Of a stretch of 64,000 bases of DNA, positions 37,959-46,446 are shown piece by piece. The stretch comes from Jannaschia sp. CCS1. Lineage in GTDB: Bacteria > Pseudomonadota > Alphaproteobacteria > Rhodobacterales > Rhodobacteraceae. Under the pieces are notes generated by a model. The model was not told the origin of the DNA and did no database searches. It saw only the letters and a list, made by a program, of their open reading frames with translations. The stretch covers positions 3,410,001 to 3,474,000 of the forward strand of contig NC_007802.1 in the NCBI RefSeq assembly GCF_000013565.1. The letters are read 5' to 3'. Position numbers and translations under genes: made by a program. Each line of letters opens with the position of its first letter. Position 1 is the stretch's first letter.

Positions 37959-38095
37959 GGCAGTCCCTTCCGTTAATCTTGGGAAAAGTTAGCTTCGCGC
38001 GGACACCCGGCAAGAGACCCGCCGCCGCGCGAGGTCACGCTTGCATGCCGATGCAGTGCAGCCTTAGCGTGGGAGCATACGCGAAAGGGAATCTC

Positions 38096-39280
38096 ATGCG
38101 CTTGTTCACCAAACTTCTCGGGCGCGCACTTTTGCTGGTGCTCGTGGGCCTCGCAGCCTTCCTGACCTTTGGGCCGGGCTATGTGGAGGCGGAGCGCAAT
38201 GGCGTGAACTGGCAGGGCCCCTACCCCGTATCCGACGAGGCCGCAGCCCTGCACGACAGCCTTACCATTGGCGACTGGCACGCCGACAGCCTGCTATGGA
38301 ACCGCGATCTGACCGAGCGTGGCGCGACGGGCCACGTCGATATTCCGCGTTTGCTGGAGGGCAATGTGGCGGTGCAGGTGTTCACGGCCGTGACCAAATC
38401 GCCTGCGGGGCAGAATTATCACGAGAATTCGGGCGATGCGCGCGATAACATCACGCTGTTGGCCGTGGGACAGCTTTGGCCGCCCCGGACCTGGACCAGC
38501 CTGGTCGAGCGCGCGCTCTATCAGGCCGAGCGGTTGCACGGCTTTGCCGAGGCGTCCGACGGGCTGCGGGTGATCACCTCAGCCACCGAATTGGAGGCTC
38601 TGCTGGAGGCCCGCAGTCAGGGTTTGCAGACCGTCGGCGGGATGCTGGGCATTGAAGGGGCCCATGCGCTGGAAGGGGATATCGGAAACCTCGACCGGCT
38701 TGAAGGGGCGGGATATCGGCTGATCGGATTGCACCACTTCTTCGACAATGAACTCGGCGGCTCGCTCCACGGTGTGGGCAACCAGGGCCTGACGGAGTTT
38801 GGCTACACGGTCGTGGCGGGAATCGTGGCGCGCGGCATGGTCCTCGACCTCGCCCATTCCTCCCCGCAGGTGGCCCGTGATGTGATCGCTGCCACGGACA
38901 TCCCGTTGATCGTCAGCCATACCGGCCTGCGCTCCGCCTGTGACGCGCACCGCAACTTCCCCGATGACCTGATGCGAGACATCGTGGCCAACGGCGCAGA
39001 CCAGGGTGGCGGCGTGATCGGGATCGGCTATTGGGCCGATGTCACCTGTGATGACAGTCCGGACGGGGTGGCGCGGGTGATCATGGCGGCGATCGAAGCG
39101 CTTGGGGTCGATCACGTCTCCCTTGGGTCGGACTATGACGGATCGGTCACGGTTGGCTTTGATACCTCGGAACTATCGGCCCTGACCGATGCGCTCCTGC
39201 GGGCCGGGGCGCGGGAGGATCAGATCCGCGCCGTGATGGGGGGCAACATGCTGCGGGTCCTGCGGGCGCGGCTGGACTAG
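38096..39280 (+). CDS. Membrane-anchored M19 (renal dipeptidase-like) dipeptidase
   Basis: The 394-residue zinc dipeptidase has an N-terminal membrane helix (about residues 5-27) that would anchor it facing the periplasm. M19 motifs are GDWHADSLLW near 62-71 (HxD), GIEGAHAL near 185 with the bridging Glu, VSHTG near 270 and LGSDYDG near 343. GAAAGGGA lies before ATG 38096. It is divergent from the double-HTH regulator, which could control it; that is inferred from position only. Confidence 0.92.
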   Translation: MRLFTKLLGRALLLVLVGLAAFLTFGPGYVEAERNGVNWQGPYPVSDEAAALHDSLTIGDWHADSLLWNRDLTERGATGHVDIPRLLEGNVAVQVFTAVTKSPAGQNYHENSGDARDNITLLAVGQLWPPRTWTSLVERALYQAERLHGFAEASDGLRVITSATELEALLEARSQGLQTVGGMLGIEGAHALEGDIGNLDRLEGAGYRLIGLHHFFDNELGGSLHGVGNQGLTEFGYTVVAGIVARGMVLDLAHSSPQVARDVIAATDIPLIVSHTGLRSACDAHRNFPDDLMRDIVANGADQGGGVIGIGYWADVTCDDSPDGVARVIMAAIEALGVDHVSLGSDYDGSVTVGFDTSELSALTDALLRAGAREDQIRAVMGGNMLRVLRARLD

Positions 39281-39341
39281 AGGCCAGTGCGGCGGGCGCG
39301 GATTGACCGCCCCCACCTCGCGCACCCCCTTGAAACCGAGG

Positions 39342-39380
39342 GGTTGCAAGGTTGCAACCAGGAATTAAGTCTTTGCAAAG
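39342..39380. repeat. TTGCAA repeat cluster in a convergent intergenic region
   Basis: GTTGCAAGGTTGCAAC (39343-39358) contains two TTGCAA units with GC-to-GC spacing of 8, and CTTTGCAAAG follows at 39371-39380. The spacing equals that of the pccB operator candidates. The region lies between the stops of two convergent genes and no promoter could be assigned. Confidence 0.45.
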
Positions 39381-39431
39381 AAAGCAAAATCCCGTTCTTG
39401 TTAACCTTTTGGAGTACCCGTCCTGCGCCGA

Positions 39432-39671
39432 TCAAAGCCTGGCGTGGGACCCGTCGCAAAGTGGGGCGTTGTCGGTGGCCTTGCAGCCGCAGAAAAACAC
39501 CTTGCCGTCCTTCTCTGCCGTAAATTTCAGCGGCGCAAAGTCCGAGCCCTGATGCGAGCCATCGCAAAACGGCTGGGTCGCGGATTGCCCGCACGAGCAC
39601 CAGAAATAGGATTTTCCGGCCTCAACCTCCACCGGGTACGGGGCGGTTTGGGGAATGGTCGGCTGGGACAT
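39432..39671 (-). CDS. Double CDGSH iron-sulfur domain protein
   Basis: The 79-residue protein has two CDGSH-type 2Fe-2S motifs: CSCGQSATQPFCDGSH (residues 25-40) and CGCKATDNAPLCDGSH near the C-terminus. Each supplies three Cys and one His. Such tandem proteins are small redox or cluster-transfer proteins in the cytosol. GAGGAGA precedes the ATG. The gene lies 60 bases downstream of the DUF4389 gene on the same strand. Confidence 0.92.
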   Translation of the reverse strand: MSQPTIPQTAPYPVEVEAGKSYFWCSCGQSATQPFCDGSHQGSDFAPLKFTAEKDGKVFFCGCKATDNAPLCDGSHARL

Positions 39672-39731
39672 GGGCTGGCTCTCCTCGGCTGGCAGTCGCT
39701 GGCCCATAGAATGACGCGCGACGGGTCCGCG

Positions 39732-40037
39732 TCAATCGAGATCAGACCAGGGCCAGGGCTTCACCTCTGACGCCGCCGCCTGATAGCGGGCCGCCTTCGC
39801 CATCCAGATGCCCAGATCCGTGCCGAAATCGGCCAACCGCTCATTCGGCTCCCCCTTGGAGACCAGCATCACGATGAACTGTATCACGGTGATCGCCGTC
39901 AAAACCGTACTGGCGAAGCTGAGCAGGATCGCGATGAGGATCATGTAGAACAGGCGGTGCAACAGCCCCTCCCGATCCGCATCGGGTTGCTCTCCGTTCA
40001 GGCGTCCGTCGAGGTTACCATCGTCATTTCGGGCCAT
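39732..40037 (-). CDS. DUF4389-family membrane protein
   Basis: The 101-residue protein has one long hydrophobic stretch (about residues 29-60), enough for one long or two short helices. It follows an acidic N-terminus and precedes the motif GEPNERLADFGTDLGIWMAKAARYQ, which matches DUF4389. The function is unknown. AGGACA lies before the ATG. It is transcribed with the CDGSH gene, downstream of the oxidoreductase gene by 35 bases. Confidence 0.83.
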   Translation of the reverse strand: MARNDDGNLDGRLNGEQPDADREGLLHRLFYMILIAILLSFASTVLTAITVIQFIVMLVSKGEPNERLADFGTDLGIWMAKAARYQAAASEVKPWPWSDLD

Positions 40038-40072
40038 GGGTGATGTCCTATCTCAAGCGCGTGCACGCCAGT

Positions 40073-41053
40073 TTAACCCGCCGGGCCGCCGTGGCCCATA
40101 GCGAAGATCGCATCAAGCGCGGCCTGCGTGCCTTGCGTGAATTCCAGCGGATTGCCGAACGGCGCGCCGTCCAGCACGTGGGCGCTGACCGCTTCGACCT
40201 GCCGGATATATTGGTCGACGGCAGGAAAACGGATCACCTCCGCCTCCGCCTCGCTGCGCATCAGATGCATCTCCGCCTCGCCCCAGGAATGGGCATTGAA
40301 GGGCATCGTCAGGGTCAAGGTGGCGTCCGTGCCATCGAATGTCATGTGCTGATGCTTCGTGGTGCGCATCGAGACGTGGAAATTGAAGCGCACATCCCCG
40401 GCCCGCATCGCGACCCAGGCGCTTGTATCAACACCGTTTTCCAGACCCCAATCGACATGGACGGGTACGGGTTCCAGCCCCGTGGCAAATCGGAAACCAC
40501 CAATCGGATAGACGCCGATGTCAAAGAGCGCGCCGCCGCCAAGGTCCCGGTTCAGCCGGATGTTATCCGCCGGAAGCCCGCCGAAGGTGAAGCTGCCGGT
40601 GACGGTCTTAAGTGCCCCGATGGCGCCGTCGGCCAGCATGTCCCGGGCGCGGGCCCATTGCGGGTGATGGGCGGGCATCCAGGCCTCGGCGATCAACTTG
40701 CCCGTGGCGTCGCGCGCGGCTGTCAGGCGGTCAATATCGCCCGCGTTCAGGCCGATGGGCTTTTCGCAGAGAACGTGCTTGCCCGCCTGCGCCGCCTTGA
40801 TGCTCCACTCGGTATGAAGCGCATTGGGCAGAGGGATGTAGACGGCATCAATCTCCGGGTCATTCAGGATCGCCTCATAGGAGGGTTCGACCGTGATCCG
40901 CGGGAACTTCTCCACAAAGGGCGCGGCACGATCCGGGTTGCGCGTTGCGACGGATTTCAGATGTGCGCGGCGCGCGGCGTGAATGGCGGGGGCCATGGTC
41001 CCAAGCGCGAACCGTGCGGTGCCCAGAATGCCCCATGTCAGATGTTTGGTCAT
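40073..41053 (-). CDS. Gfo/Idh/MocA-family oxidoreductase
   Basis: This 326-residue NAD(P)-dependent dehydrogenase has an N-terminal Rossmann fold with WGILGTARFA near residues 7-16, VYIPLPNALHTEWS near 72-85 and GKHVLCEKPIGLN near 92-104 (the family EKP motif). The C-terminal domain includes GGGALFDIGVYPIG. The substrate is probably a sugar or polyol and is not predictable. No clear ribosome site precedes the ATG at 41053, though CGCGTCATG fits leader-poor initiation. It is co-directional with the globin-like gene 25 bases upstream. Confidence 0.92.
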   Translation of the reverse strand: MTKHLTWGILGTARFALGTMAPAIHAARRAHLKSVATRNPDRAAPFVEKFPRITVEPSYEAILNDPEIDAVYIPLPNALHTEWSIKAAQAGKHVLCEKPIGLNAGDIDRLTAARDATGKLIAEAWMPAHHPQWARARDMLADGAIGALKTVTGSFTFGGLPADNIRLNRDLGGGALFDIGVYPIGGFRFATGLEPVPVHVDWGLENGVDTSAWVAMRAGDVRFNFHVSMRTTKHQHMTFDGTDATLTLTMPFNAHSWGEAEMHLMRSEAEAEVIRFPAVDQYIRQVEAVSAHVLDGAPFGNPLEFTQGTQAALDAIFAMGHGGPAG

Positions 41054-41078
41054 GACGCGCAATTTAGCGCGGAACGGA

Positions 41079-41525
41079 TCAGGCCACCAGCGGGATCGCC
41101 CGGGCTCGGGGGCTGTGGGCCTCTGCCAGCATGGTGGCAAGGATCTGGCCGATCACATCGGAATAGGCCTCTTCCACCTCAAGATCACCTGCCAGATGCC
41201 CGGACACCATATCCATCAGGGCCGCATGCAGCGCCATGTAGCCCCGGGGCGACATGCCAAGGGCGCGGAGGGTATGGGCAAGCGGTGCGACCCGGGCCAG
41301 CAGCGCATCGGGAGCGTCAATCACGGCAATCGCGTCCGAGAGGAGGGCCACCGGAGAGAACGGCGCGCTGCGCGTCAGTGTCGGCGCATACCGGGCGAGG
41401 TGCATCCGAAACGCCATGGCCGATTGCTCCGGCCGGCAGGTCAGACGCGGGAGGGTGGCGTTGACCAAAGCGATTTGCAGGGGCGTGATTGGGGCGGGCG
41501 TGATCTGGGTGGCTGCGAGGGGCAT
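41079..41525 (-). CDS. Globin-like protein
   Basis: The 148-residue, all-helical protein aligns by eye with the globin part of flavohaemoglobins. PLQIALVNATLPRL serves as helix A, and FRMHLARYAPTL sits at the B/C region. LAHTLRALGMSPRGYMALHAALMDMV contains a candidate proximal His at residue 84, followed by a final helix with AYSDVIGQILATML. It has no reductase domain. The distal residues are not conserved enough to predict a ligand. It lies directly upstream of the oxidoreductase gene. Confidence 0.6.
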   Translation of the reverse strand: MPLAATQITPAPITPLQIALVNATLPRLTCRPEQSAMAFRMHLARYAPTLTRSAPFSPVALLSDAIAVIDAPDALLARVAPLAHTLRALGMSPRGYMALHAALMDMVSGHLAGDLEVEEAYSDVIGQILATMLAEAHSPRARAIPLVA

Positions 41526-41526
41526 G

Positions 41527-41664
41527 TCAGACCCCGTCGCGCGGGCAGGACTGCGCCGCACGGGCCAGGCTGAACTGCGGCAGATTGCCGAGCGCTGCGA
41601 ACACGTCCCGCGCCGGGGTCGGTTGCGGGGCTGCGGGTTTCAGGTTGAGCAGGCGGCGAAGCAT
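41527..41664 (-). CDS. Possible 45-residue protein before the globin-like gene
   Basis: A short frame encodes MLRRLLNLKPAAPQPTPARD and continues to a stop one base before the globin-like ATG. It contains a Pro-rich middle and the segment FAALGNLPQFSLARA. The tight junction suggests translation coupling, but no good ribosome site precedes its ATG and no family is recognised. It may instead be a leader. Confidence 0.3.
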   Translation of the reverse strand: MLRRLLNLKPAAPQPTPARDVFAALGNLPQFSLARAAQSCPRDGV

Positions 41665-41774
41665 TGGAGGGGTGTCCGTTGATGAAAGGCTGTCTTGTCT
41701 TGACCCGACTATGCGCCTTGCCGTGTGGGCCCGAAAGGCGGGGTTTCCGTACCTGAGCCCGGCGCTTTGGCACC

Positions 41775-41806
41775 AAAAAGGCCCGCGCAGTGATCTGCAC
41801 GGGCCT
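41775..41806 (-). terminator. Rho-independent terminator of rpoH
   Basis: On the minus strand, AGGCCCGTGCAG, loop ATCA, and CTGCGCGGGCCT form a 12-bp stem with one mismatch, followed by TTTT. It lies 45 bases past the rpoH stop and ends that transcript. Confidence 0.88.
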
Positions 41807-41850
41807 GATATTTGGGTGCTTTTGGATAGGGCATACGGCCCCATATGTCT

Positions 41851-42747
41851 TTAGGCGGAAGCGAGCATACCTTGCTGGCGCGCCAATTCCCGCATCCGCT
41901 TTTGCAGCTTCTCGAACGCGCGCACCTCGATCTGGCGGACCCGCTCGCGGCTGACATTATAGACGCCCGAGAGGTCTTCCAACGTGACGGCCTTCTCCTG
42001 CAGGCGGCGCTGGGTCAGAATGTCCTTCTCCCGGTCATTGAGCACTTCCATCGCCTCGGCCATCAGGGCCATCCGGCTTTGGAATTCGTCCCGCTCGGCG
42101 TAATCTGTCGCCTGATCGGCATCTTCATCTTCCAGCCAGTCCTGCCATTGGGCAGAGCCTTCATCCTCGGAGCCGACCGTGGCGTTCAGGGACGCGTCAC
42201 CGCCCGACATGCGCCGGTTCATGGAGACGACTTCCGCCTCCGTCACGCCCAGATCATTGGCAATCCGTTCGACGTTTTCGGGGCGCAGGTCGCCTTCCTC
42301 CAACGCGCCGATGCGGGCCTTGGCCTTGCGCAGGTTGAAGAAGAGCTTCTTTTGCGCAGACGTCGTGCCGAGCTTCACCATCGACCACGAGCGCAGGACA
42401 TATTCCTGGATCGCGGCCCGGATCCACCACATCGCATAGGTCGCCAGGCGGAAGCCCTTTTCGGGATCAAACTTCTTGACGGCCTGCATGAGGCCTACAT
42501 TGGCTTCCGAGATCACTTCGGCCTGGGGCAGGCCATAGCCGCGATAGCCCATGGCGATCTTGGCGGCGAGGCGCAGGTGCGAGGTCACCATCTTGTGGGC
42601 GGCTTCGGTGTCTTCCTTTTCGGCCCAGGCCTTGGCGAGCATGTACTCCTCCTCCGGCTCCAGCATCGGGAACTTGCGGATTTCCTGCAGGTAACGGTTC
42701 AGGCCGCCCTCGGGCGAAGGTGCGGGAAGATTTGCATAATTGGCCAT
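41851..42747 (-). CDS. rpoH: RNA polymerase heat-shock sigma factor RpoH (sigma-32)
   Basis: The 298-residue sigma factor directs RNA polymerase to heat-shock promoters. The diagnostic RpoH box is QKKLFFNLRKAK near residues 132-143. Region 2 contains EANVGLMQAVKKFDPEKGFRLATYAMWWI, split here between 2.1 and 2.4 (residues 82-109). Region 4 has the HTH LEDLSGVYNVSRERVRQIE near 256-274. The upstream region holds -35/-10 candidates and the downstream terminator is clear. Rhodobacterales often carry two rpoH genes; which paralogue this is cannot be told. Confidence 0.95.
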   Translation of the reverse strand: MANYANLPAPSPEGGLNRYLQEIRKFPMLEPEEEYMLAKAWAEKEDTEAAHKMVTSHLRLAAKIAMGYRGYGLPQAEVISEANVGLMQAVKKFDPEKGFRLATYAMWWIRAAIQEYVLRSWSMVKLGTTSAQKKLFFNLRKAKARIGALEEGDLRPENVERIANDLGVTEAEVVSMNRRMSGGDASLNATVGSEDEGSAQWQDWLEDEDADQATDYAERDEFQSRMALMAEAMEVLNDREKDILTQRRLQEKAVTLEDLSGVYNVSRERVRQIEVRAFEKLQKRMRELARQQGMLASA

Positions 42748-42804
42748 GTCAGGTCCCCCTTTTGAAGGTGCCCGGATGCTGTTGAATAGGCTCCGGTTCA
42801 GGTG

Positions 42805-42834
42805 ATATGTAAATGCGATTAACTTAAATTCAAG
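42805..42834 (-). promoter_or_regulatory. rpoH promoter candidate
   Basis: On the minus strand, TTGAAT (42828-42833), 17 bases, then ACATAT (42805-42810) fits a sigma-70 promoter about 60 bases before the ATG. The same stretch reads CTTGAA-N13-CATTTA, close to a sigma-32 promoter, so autoregulation is possible. The assignment is by consensus only. Confidence 0.45.
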
Positions 42835-42958
42835 AAACAGTGTTTAACTTTCGGATCCGCGTTATGCACCATGCACCAGGAAACAGAAATACACATTTCC
42901 ACACATAAACGTGCATTTTTACAAAATTGCGCGCGGCCTGCCGTGTATCGAGATAGCC

Positions 42959-43972
42959 TTAAGAGGGGGTTAACGCCGTCAATAAAATGCGAAGATCCGG
43001 GGCCAGGGGGGCGTCAAACCGCATGACATCCTGCGACACGGGATGCACAAAGCCCAGCGTCGCGGCATGGAGCGCCTGGCGGGGGAATGCGTTCACGGCC
43101 TCGGCGCCAGGCAGCTTGGCGCTGATCTTTCTGCGCCCGCCATAGGTCTGATCGCCGATCAGGGCGTGGCCGACATGGGACATATGCACCCGGATCTGAT
43201 GGGTGCGCCCCGTCTCCAGCCGGCAAGAGACCAGCGCGACCGGCCCGTGGGCCTCCAGCACACGCACGCGGGTGACGGCATGGCGGCCACCGGAAAAGAG
43301 CACCGCCTGCCGCTGGCGGTCGGTCTTGTGGCGCGCAAGCTGCGTGGTGATCTTGACGGTCGATCCCTCAAAGCTGACCCCTTTCACCCCCCGCAGACGC
43401 GGATCGGACCCGTCAGGCACGCCGTGGCAGAGCGCCAGATATTCCCGCTCCATCGAGTGATCCGCGAATTGCGCGGCCAGCCCGTGATGGGCGCGGTCCG
43501 ACTTTGCCACCACCAGAAGACCCGAGGTGTCCTTGTCGATCCGATGCACGATGCCGGGGCGCTTTTCTCCGCCCACGCCAGACAGCTTGCCGCCGAAATG
43601 ATGCAGCAGCGCATTGACCAATGTGCCCGAAGGCGAGCCCGGCGCCGGATGCACGACCATGCCAGCCGGTTTGTTGACGACGATCAGGTCGTCATCCTCG
43701 TGGACGATGTCGAGCGGGATATCCTCCGCCACCGTCTCGACCTCCGCCGCGTCCTCCACAGTGATCTCCACCCCGTCGCCCTCGGCCACGCGCGCCTTGG
43801 GGTCGGTCACGACACGTCCGTTGATCGCCACGGCCCCCGCCGGGATCAGCCGCGCCAGCCGGGTTCTGCTGATCGCCTCTTCCACTGGCACCGCCCGCGC
43901 CAGTGCCTTATCAAGGCGCGGACCCGGTTCAGGGCCGATGACAACAGAAATGACACGCGTGAGGCCGGACAT
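42959..43972 (-). CDS. rluD: RluD-family 23S rRNA pseudouridine synthase
   Basis: The 337-residue enzyme isomerises uridines in 23S rRNA. It has an S4 RNA-binding domain at about residues 18-75 and the catalytic motif HRIDKDTSGLLVVAK near residues 147-161, with the nucleophilic Asp. GRTHQIRVHM near 268 completes the family pattern. Its ATG (43970-43972) overlaps the divergent DUF6476-like ATG (43971-43973) in the tetranucleotide CATG, so each gene's ribosome site lies inside the other's coding region. Confidence 0.92.
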   Translation of the reverse strand: MSGLTRVISVVIGPEPGPRLDKALARAVPVEEAISRTRLARLIPAGAVAINGRVVTDPKARVAEGDGVEITVEDAAEVETVAEDIPLDIVHEDDDLIVVNKPAGMVVHPAPGSPSGTLVNALLHHFGGKLSGVGGEKRPGIVHRIDKDTSGLLVVAKSDRAHHGLAAQFADHSMEREYLALCHGVPDGSDPRLRGVKGVSFEGSTVKITTQLARHKTDRQRQAVLFSGGRHAVTRVRVLEAHGPVALVSCRLETGRTHQIRVHMSHVGHALIGDQTYGGRRKISAKLPGAEAVNAFPRQALHAATLGFVHPVSQDVMRFDAPLAPDLRILLTALTPS

Positions 43973-44285
43973 GGGCGACAACTTTCCCGAAGACGACGGC
44001 CCCCTGCCCCCCAACCTGCGCTTTCTGCGCATTCTGGTGACGGTGCTGACCGGAGTGATGATCCTCGGCGTCTTAACCATCGTCCTGCTGCTTGTCATCC
44101 GGTTGAATGACACTCAACGGCCCATTCTGGTCCACCCGGAGGTTTTCGCGATCCCCGCAGGCGTGGGCACCGTGGGCTACAGCGTGATCAACGGCTACAC
44201 GGTGATCATCGGCGACGATGGCATCATCCGCGTCTTTGCCAGCGACACGCGCGATTTGGTGGATGAAGTGATCCTCGGCGACTGA
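43971..44285 (+). CDS. Single-pass membrane protein (DUF6476-like)
   Basis: The 104-residue protein has a short acidic N-terminus (GDNFPEDDGPLPPN) and one membrane helix at about residues 20-42. A soluble C-terminal part carries VHPEVFAIPAGVGTVGYSV and ends in VILGD. I associate it with the Rhodobacterales family recalled as DUF6476. GAGG lies 7 bases before the ATG. An ATG 21 bases upstream is possible but would overlap rluD further. Confidence 0.72.
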   Translation: MGDNFPEDDGPLPPNLRFLRILVTVLTGVMILGVLTIVLLLVIRLNDTQRPILVHPEVFAIPAGVGTVGYSVINGYTVIIGDDGIIRVFASDTRDLVDEVILGD

Positions 44286-44341
44286 CCCCTGCGAGAAGCG
44301 CCCGGATGGGCGCGCCGAGGGGGCGTTGCGCGAAGCGCCCT

Positions 44342-45322
44342 TCACCCGCCGGACATAAGCCGCCGCCGCTCCTTGATTTTCGCATCAGACGCCTGCGTGC
44401 CGTCGTGAAACGACCCGAACCACTTGTCCCATGGCAATTCCAGAGAGCCGTAATTGCACTCAAAATACCGGTGATGCATCTGGTGATGGAACGTCCCCAA
44501 CTTCAGGCGGTTCTCATCTTTCACCACCAGCCCTTCAAACCCGGTATGGGTCGTGGCCGCCGTCAGCGCGTAATATTGCAGGTGGAACAGGATGTGGACC
44601 GGATGCGCGGCCACAACGAAGTGGATCAGGACCGAACCCAGAAAAATCAAATGCTCCACCGGATGCATCGACAGGCCGGACCAGGGACCCACATTGATAT
44701 TGCGGTGGTGCAGTGCGTGGACGTGTTTGTAGAGGACGGGCACGTGCAGCAGGCGGTGGATCCAGTAGAAGTAAAAGCTCTCCCAGACCGGGATCAGCAG
44801 GAAGAGCGCGATGAACCAGATCGGGTTGGCCGCCCAGGTCAGCATCGGCGCATAACCATTGGCCATCGCCCAGAACATCAACACCTCGTACCCCGTCCAA
44901 ATCGTCACGCCCGAGGCCAGCGTCCAGAACATATTGTCGCGGATCTGCCCCCCAAGGGTGAACTGACGCCCGTTTTTCATTAAAGGGCGCGGGTCGTATT
45001 TCAGCGCCTGCCCCTGTTTGGTGAAGGTGTAGAAGTAGAGGTGCAGCCCGCCTGCGACGACGCTCATCAGGATCAGATTGCGGAGGAACATCTCGGCGAT
45101 CCAGCCGAGCGCCAGCGTGCGCGTCTCCTCCAGCGGGGGTTGGAACCAGTAGAACGAGATGACGGCCAGGCCCACGATGATCAGCCGCTCGGTGATGAAA
45201 AACCAGGAATTCCAGACCCAGGCCAACATCTCCAGCGGGCGCAGGGGCCAGCGAAAGAAGGGCGAGACCTGGAGCGGCACATTGGGCGTGTGGTTCCAGC
45301 CTTTCAGGGGCGCGTCGGACAT
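44342..45322 (-). CDS. Fatty acid hydroxylase / sterol desaturase-family enzyme
   Basis: The 326-residue polytopic membrane di-iron enzyme has the histidine-box pattern of the superfamily: HRLLH near residue 188, HALHH near 201 and HHQMHHRYFECNYG near 276. Extra histidines are in MHPVEH and HILFH. At least four hydrophobic segments are seen. The substrate is unknown; members hydroxylate or desaturate lipids, sterols or carotenoids. It is divergent from the LysR gene, which may regulate it. Confidence 0.9.
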   Translation of the reverse strand: MSDAPLKGWNHTPNVPLQVSPFFRWPLRPLEMLAWVWNSWFFITERLIIVGLAVISFYWFQPPLEETRTLALGWIAEMFLRNLILMSVVAGGLHLYFYTFTKQGQALKYDPRPLMKNGRQFTLGGQIRDNMFWTLASGVTIWTGYEVLMFWAMANGYAPMLTWAANPIWFIALFLLIPVWESFYFYWIHRLLHVPVLYKHVHALHHRNINVGPWSGLSMHPVEHLIFLGSVLIHFVVAAHPVHILFHLQYYALTAATTHTGFEGLVVKDENRLKLGTFHHQMHHRYFECNYGSLELPWDKWFGSFHDGTQASDAKIKERRRLMSGG

Positions 45323-45425
45323 TGGGGGACCTCACTGCAATCGGGTGAACTACCCTGCCACGGCTCGCCTCTTCCAAAAAACAGTATATAGAGGCAAACT
45401 ACATCTGATAATCCGAGGTTTAGCG

Positions 45426-46346
45426 ATGGCCCTGTCCCTCAAGGCGATGACCTATTTCACAACCGCCCTGCGCCACGGCAACATCGCCCGGGCCGCCGCA
45501 GAGCTGAACATCGCAGCCTCCGCCGTCTCAACCGCCATTGATCAAGTGGAGGCGGAATTCGACCTCACGCTGATCACGCGCCACCGCGCCCGGGGCATTC
45601 AGGCCAATGCCAACGGCAGGATCGTCGCCGGCAAATGTGAGCGGTTGCTGGAGGAGTATCGCGCGCTCCTGTCCGAGGGGGCGGACCTGAAACAAGCGCT
45701 CGGCGGGCCGCTGCGGATCGGCTATTACGCGCCGATCGCGCCTGCCTTTCTGCCCGCCGTTCTGGCGTCCTTTGTGCCCGACGCCAGCCTTGTCGAGTTG
45801 ACACTGGAGGATTGCGACAACGACACGGCGCAGGACGGGCTGCTGTCGGGCAAATACGACGCGATCCTGTTTGTATCCGAAGACGTGCGCCCCGCCATCA
45901 CCTATGACATCTTGATCAAGGCCCCGCCCTATTGTCTGGTGCCCGCCGATCACGCGCTGGCCTCTGCCCCCGCCGTCACCATGGCGCAGATCGCGCAAGA
46001 ACCGCTGGTCGTGCTGAACCGGCCCGTCGCGGCGGAGTATTACCGACGGCTTTTTGACGGCCAGGGTGACGGTCCCTCAATTGCTGCCTACGCCACGTCG
46101 ACGGAGATGGTGCGCAGCCTTGTCGGCGCGGGCCATGGATGCGCGGTCCTGAACATGCGCCCGCAAACGTCGGTCAGCTATGCGGGGGAAAGCGTGGTCG
46201 CACGGCCGATCTCGGACCCATTGCCGCCGCTCACCCTATCCATCGGCTACGACATGACCCGTCCGCGCCGATTGGTGCAGCGCTTCGTGGCAGCGTGCCA
46301 CGCCCATTTCGCAAGGGACGGGCAGGATCAATGCATCGTCCGGTGA
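45426..46346 (+). CDS. LysR-family transcriptional regulator
   Basis: The 306-residue regulator has an N-terminal winged HTH (about residues 4-62, with ARAAAELNIAASAVSTAIDQVEAEF) and a periplasmic-binding-like effector domain from GPLRIGYYAPIAPAF. It is divergent from the sterol-desaturase-like gene with 103 bases between starts, the classical LysR arrangement, so that gene is the likely target. The effector is unknown. The HTH ending LITRHRARGIQANANG is slightly unusual compared with the common LF.R..R...LT..G. Confidence 0.9.
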   Translation: MALSLKAMTYFTTALRHGNIARAAAELNIAASAVSTAIDQVEAEFDLTLITRHRARGIQANANGRIVAGKCERLLEEYRALLSEGADLKQALGGPLRIGYYAPIAPAFLPAVLASFVPDASLVELTLEDCDNDTAQDGLLSGKYDAILFVSEDVRPAITYDILIKAPPYCLVPADHALASAPAVTMAQIAQEPLVVLNRPVAAEYYRRLFDGQGDGPSIAAYATSTEMVRSLVGAGHGCAVLNMRPQTSVSYAGESVVARPISDPLPPLTLSIGYDMTRPRRLVQRFVAACHAHFARDGQDQCIVR

Positions 46347-46369
46347 CAGATGGGACAGGTAAGGGGGGA

Positions 46370-46446
46370 TGGTACCAGCGCCCCGGCTCGAACGGGGGAC
46401 CTCCTGATCCACAATCAGGCGCTCTAACCTACTGAGCTACGCCGGC
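46370..46446 (-). tRNA. tRNA-His (anticodon GTG)
   Basis: The minus strand folds into a full cloverleaf of 77 bases including an encoded CCA. The D arm is GTAGCTCAGTAGGTTAGAGC, the anticodon arm CCTGA-TTGTGGA-TCAGG with anticodon GTG, and the T arm CCCCG-TTCGAGC-CGGGG. The base before position 1 is T and the discriminator is A73, with a G1-U72 pair. This lacks the G-1 and C73 of most bacterial tRNA-His, as known for alphaproteobacteria. Confidence 0.97.
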
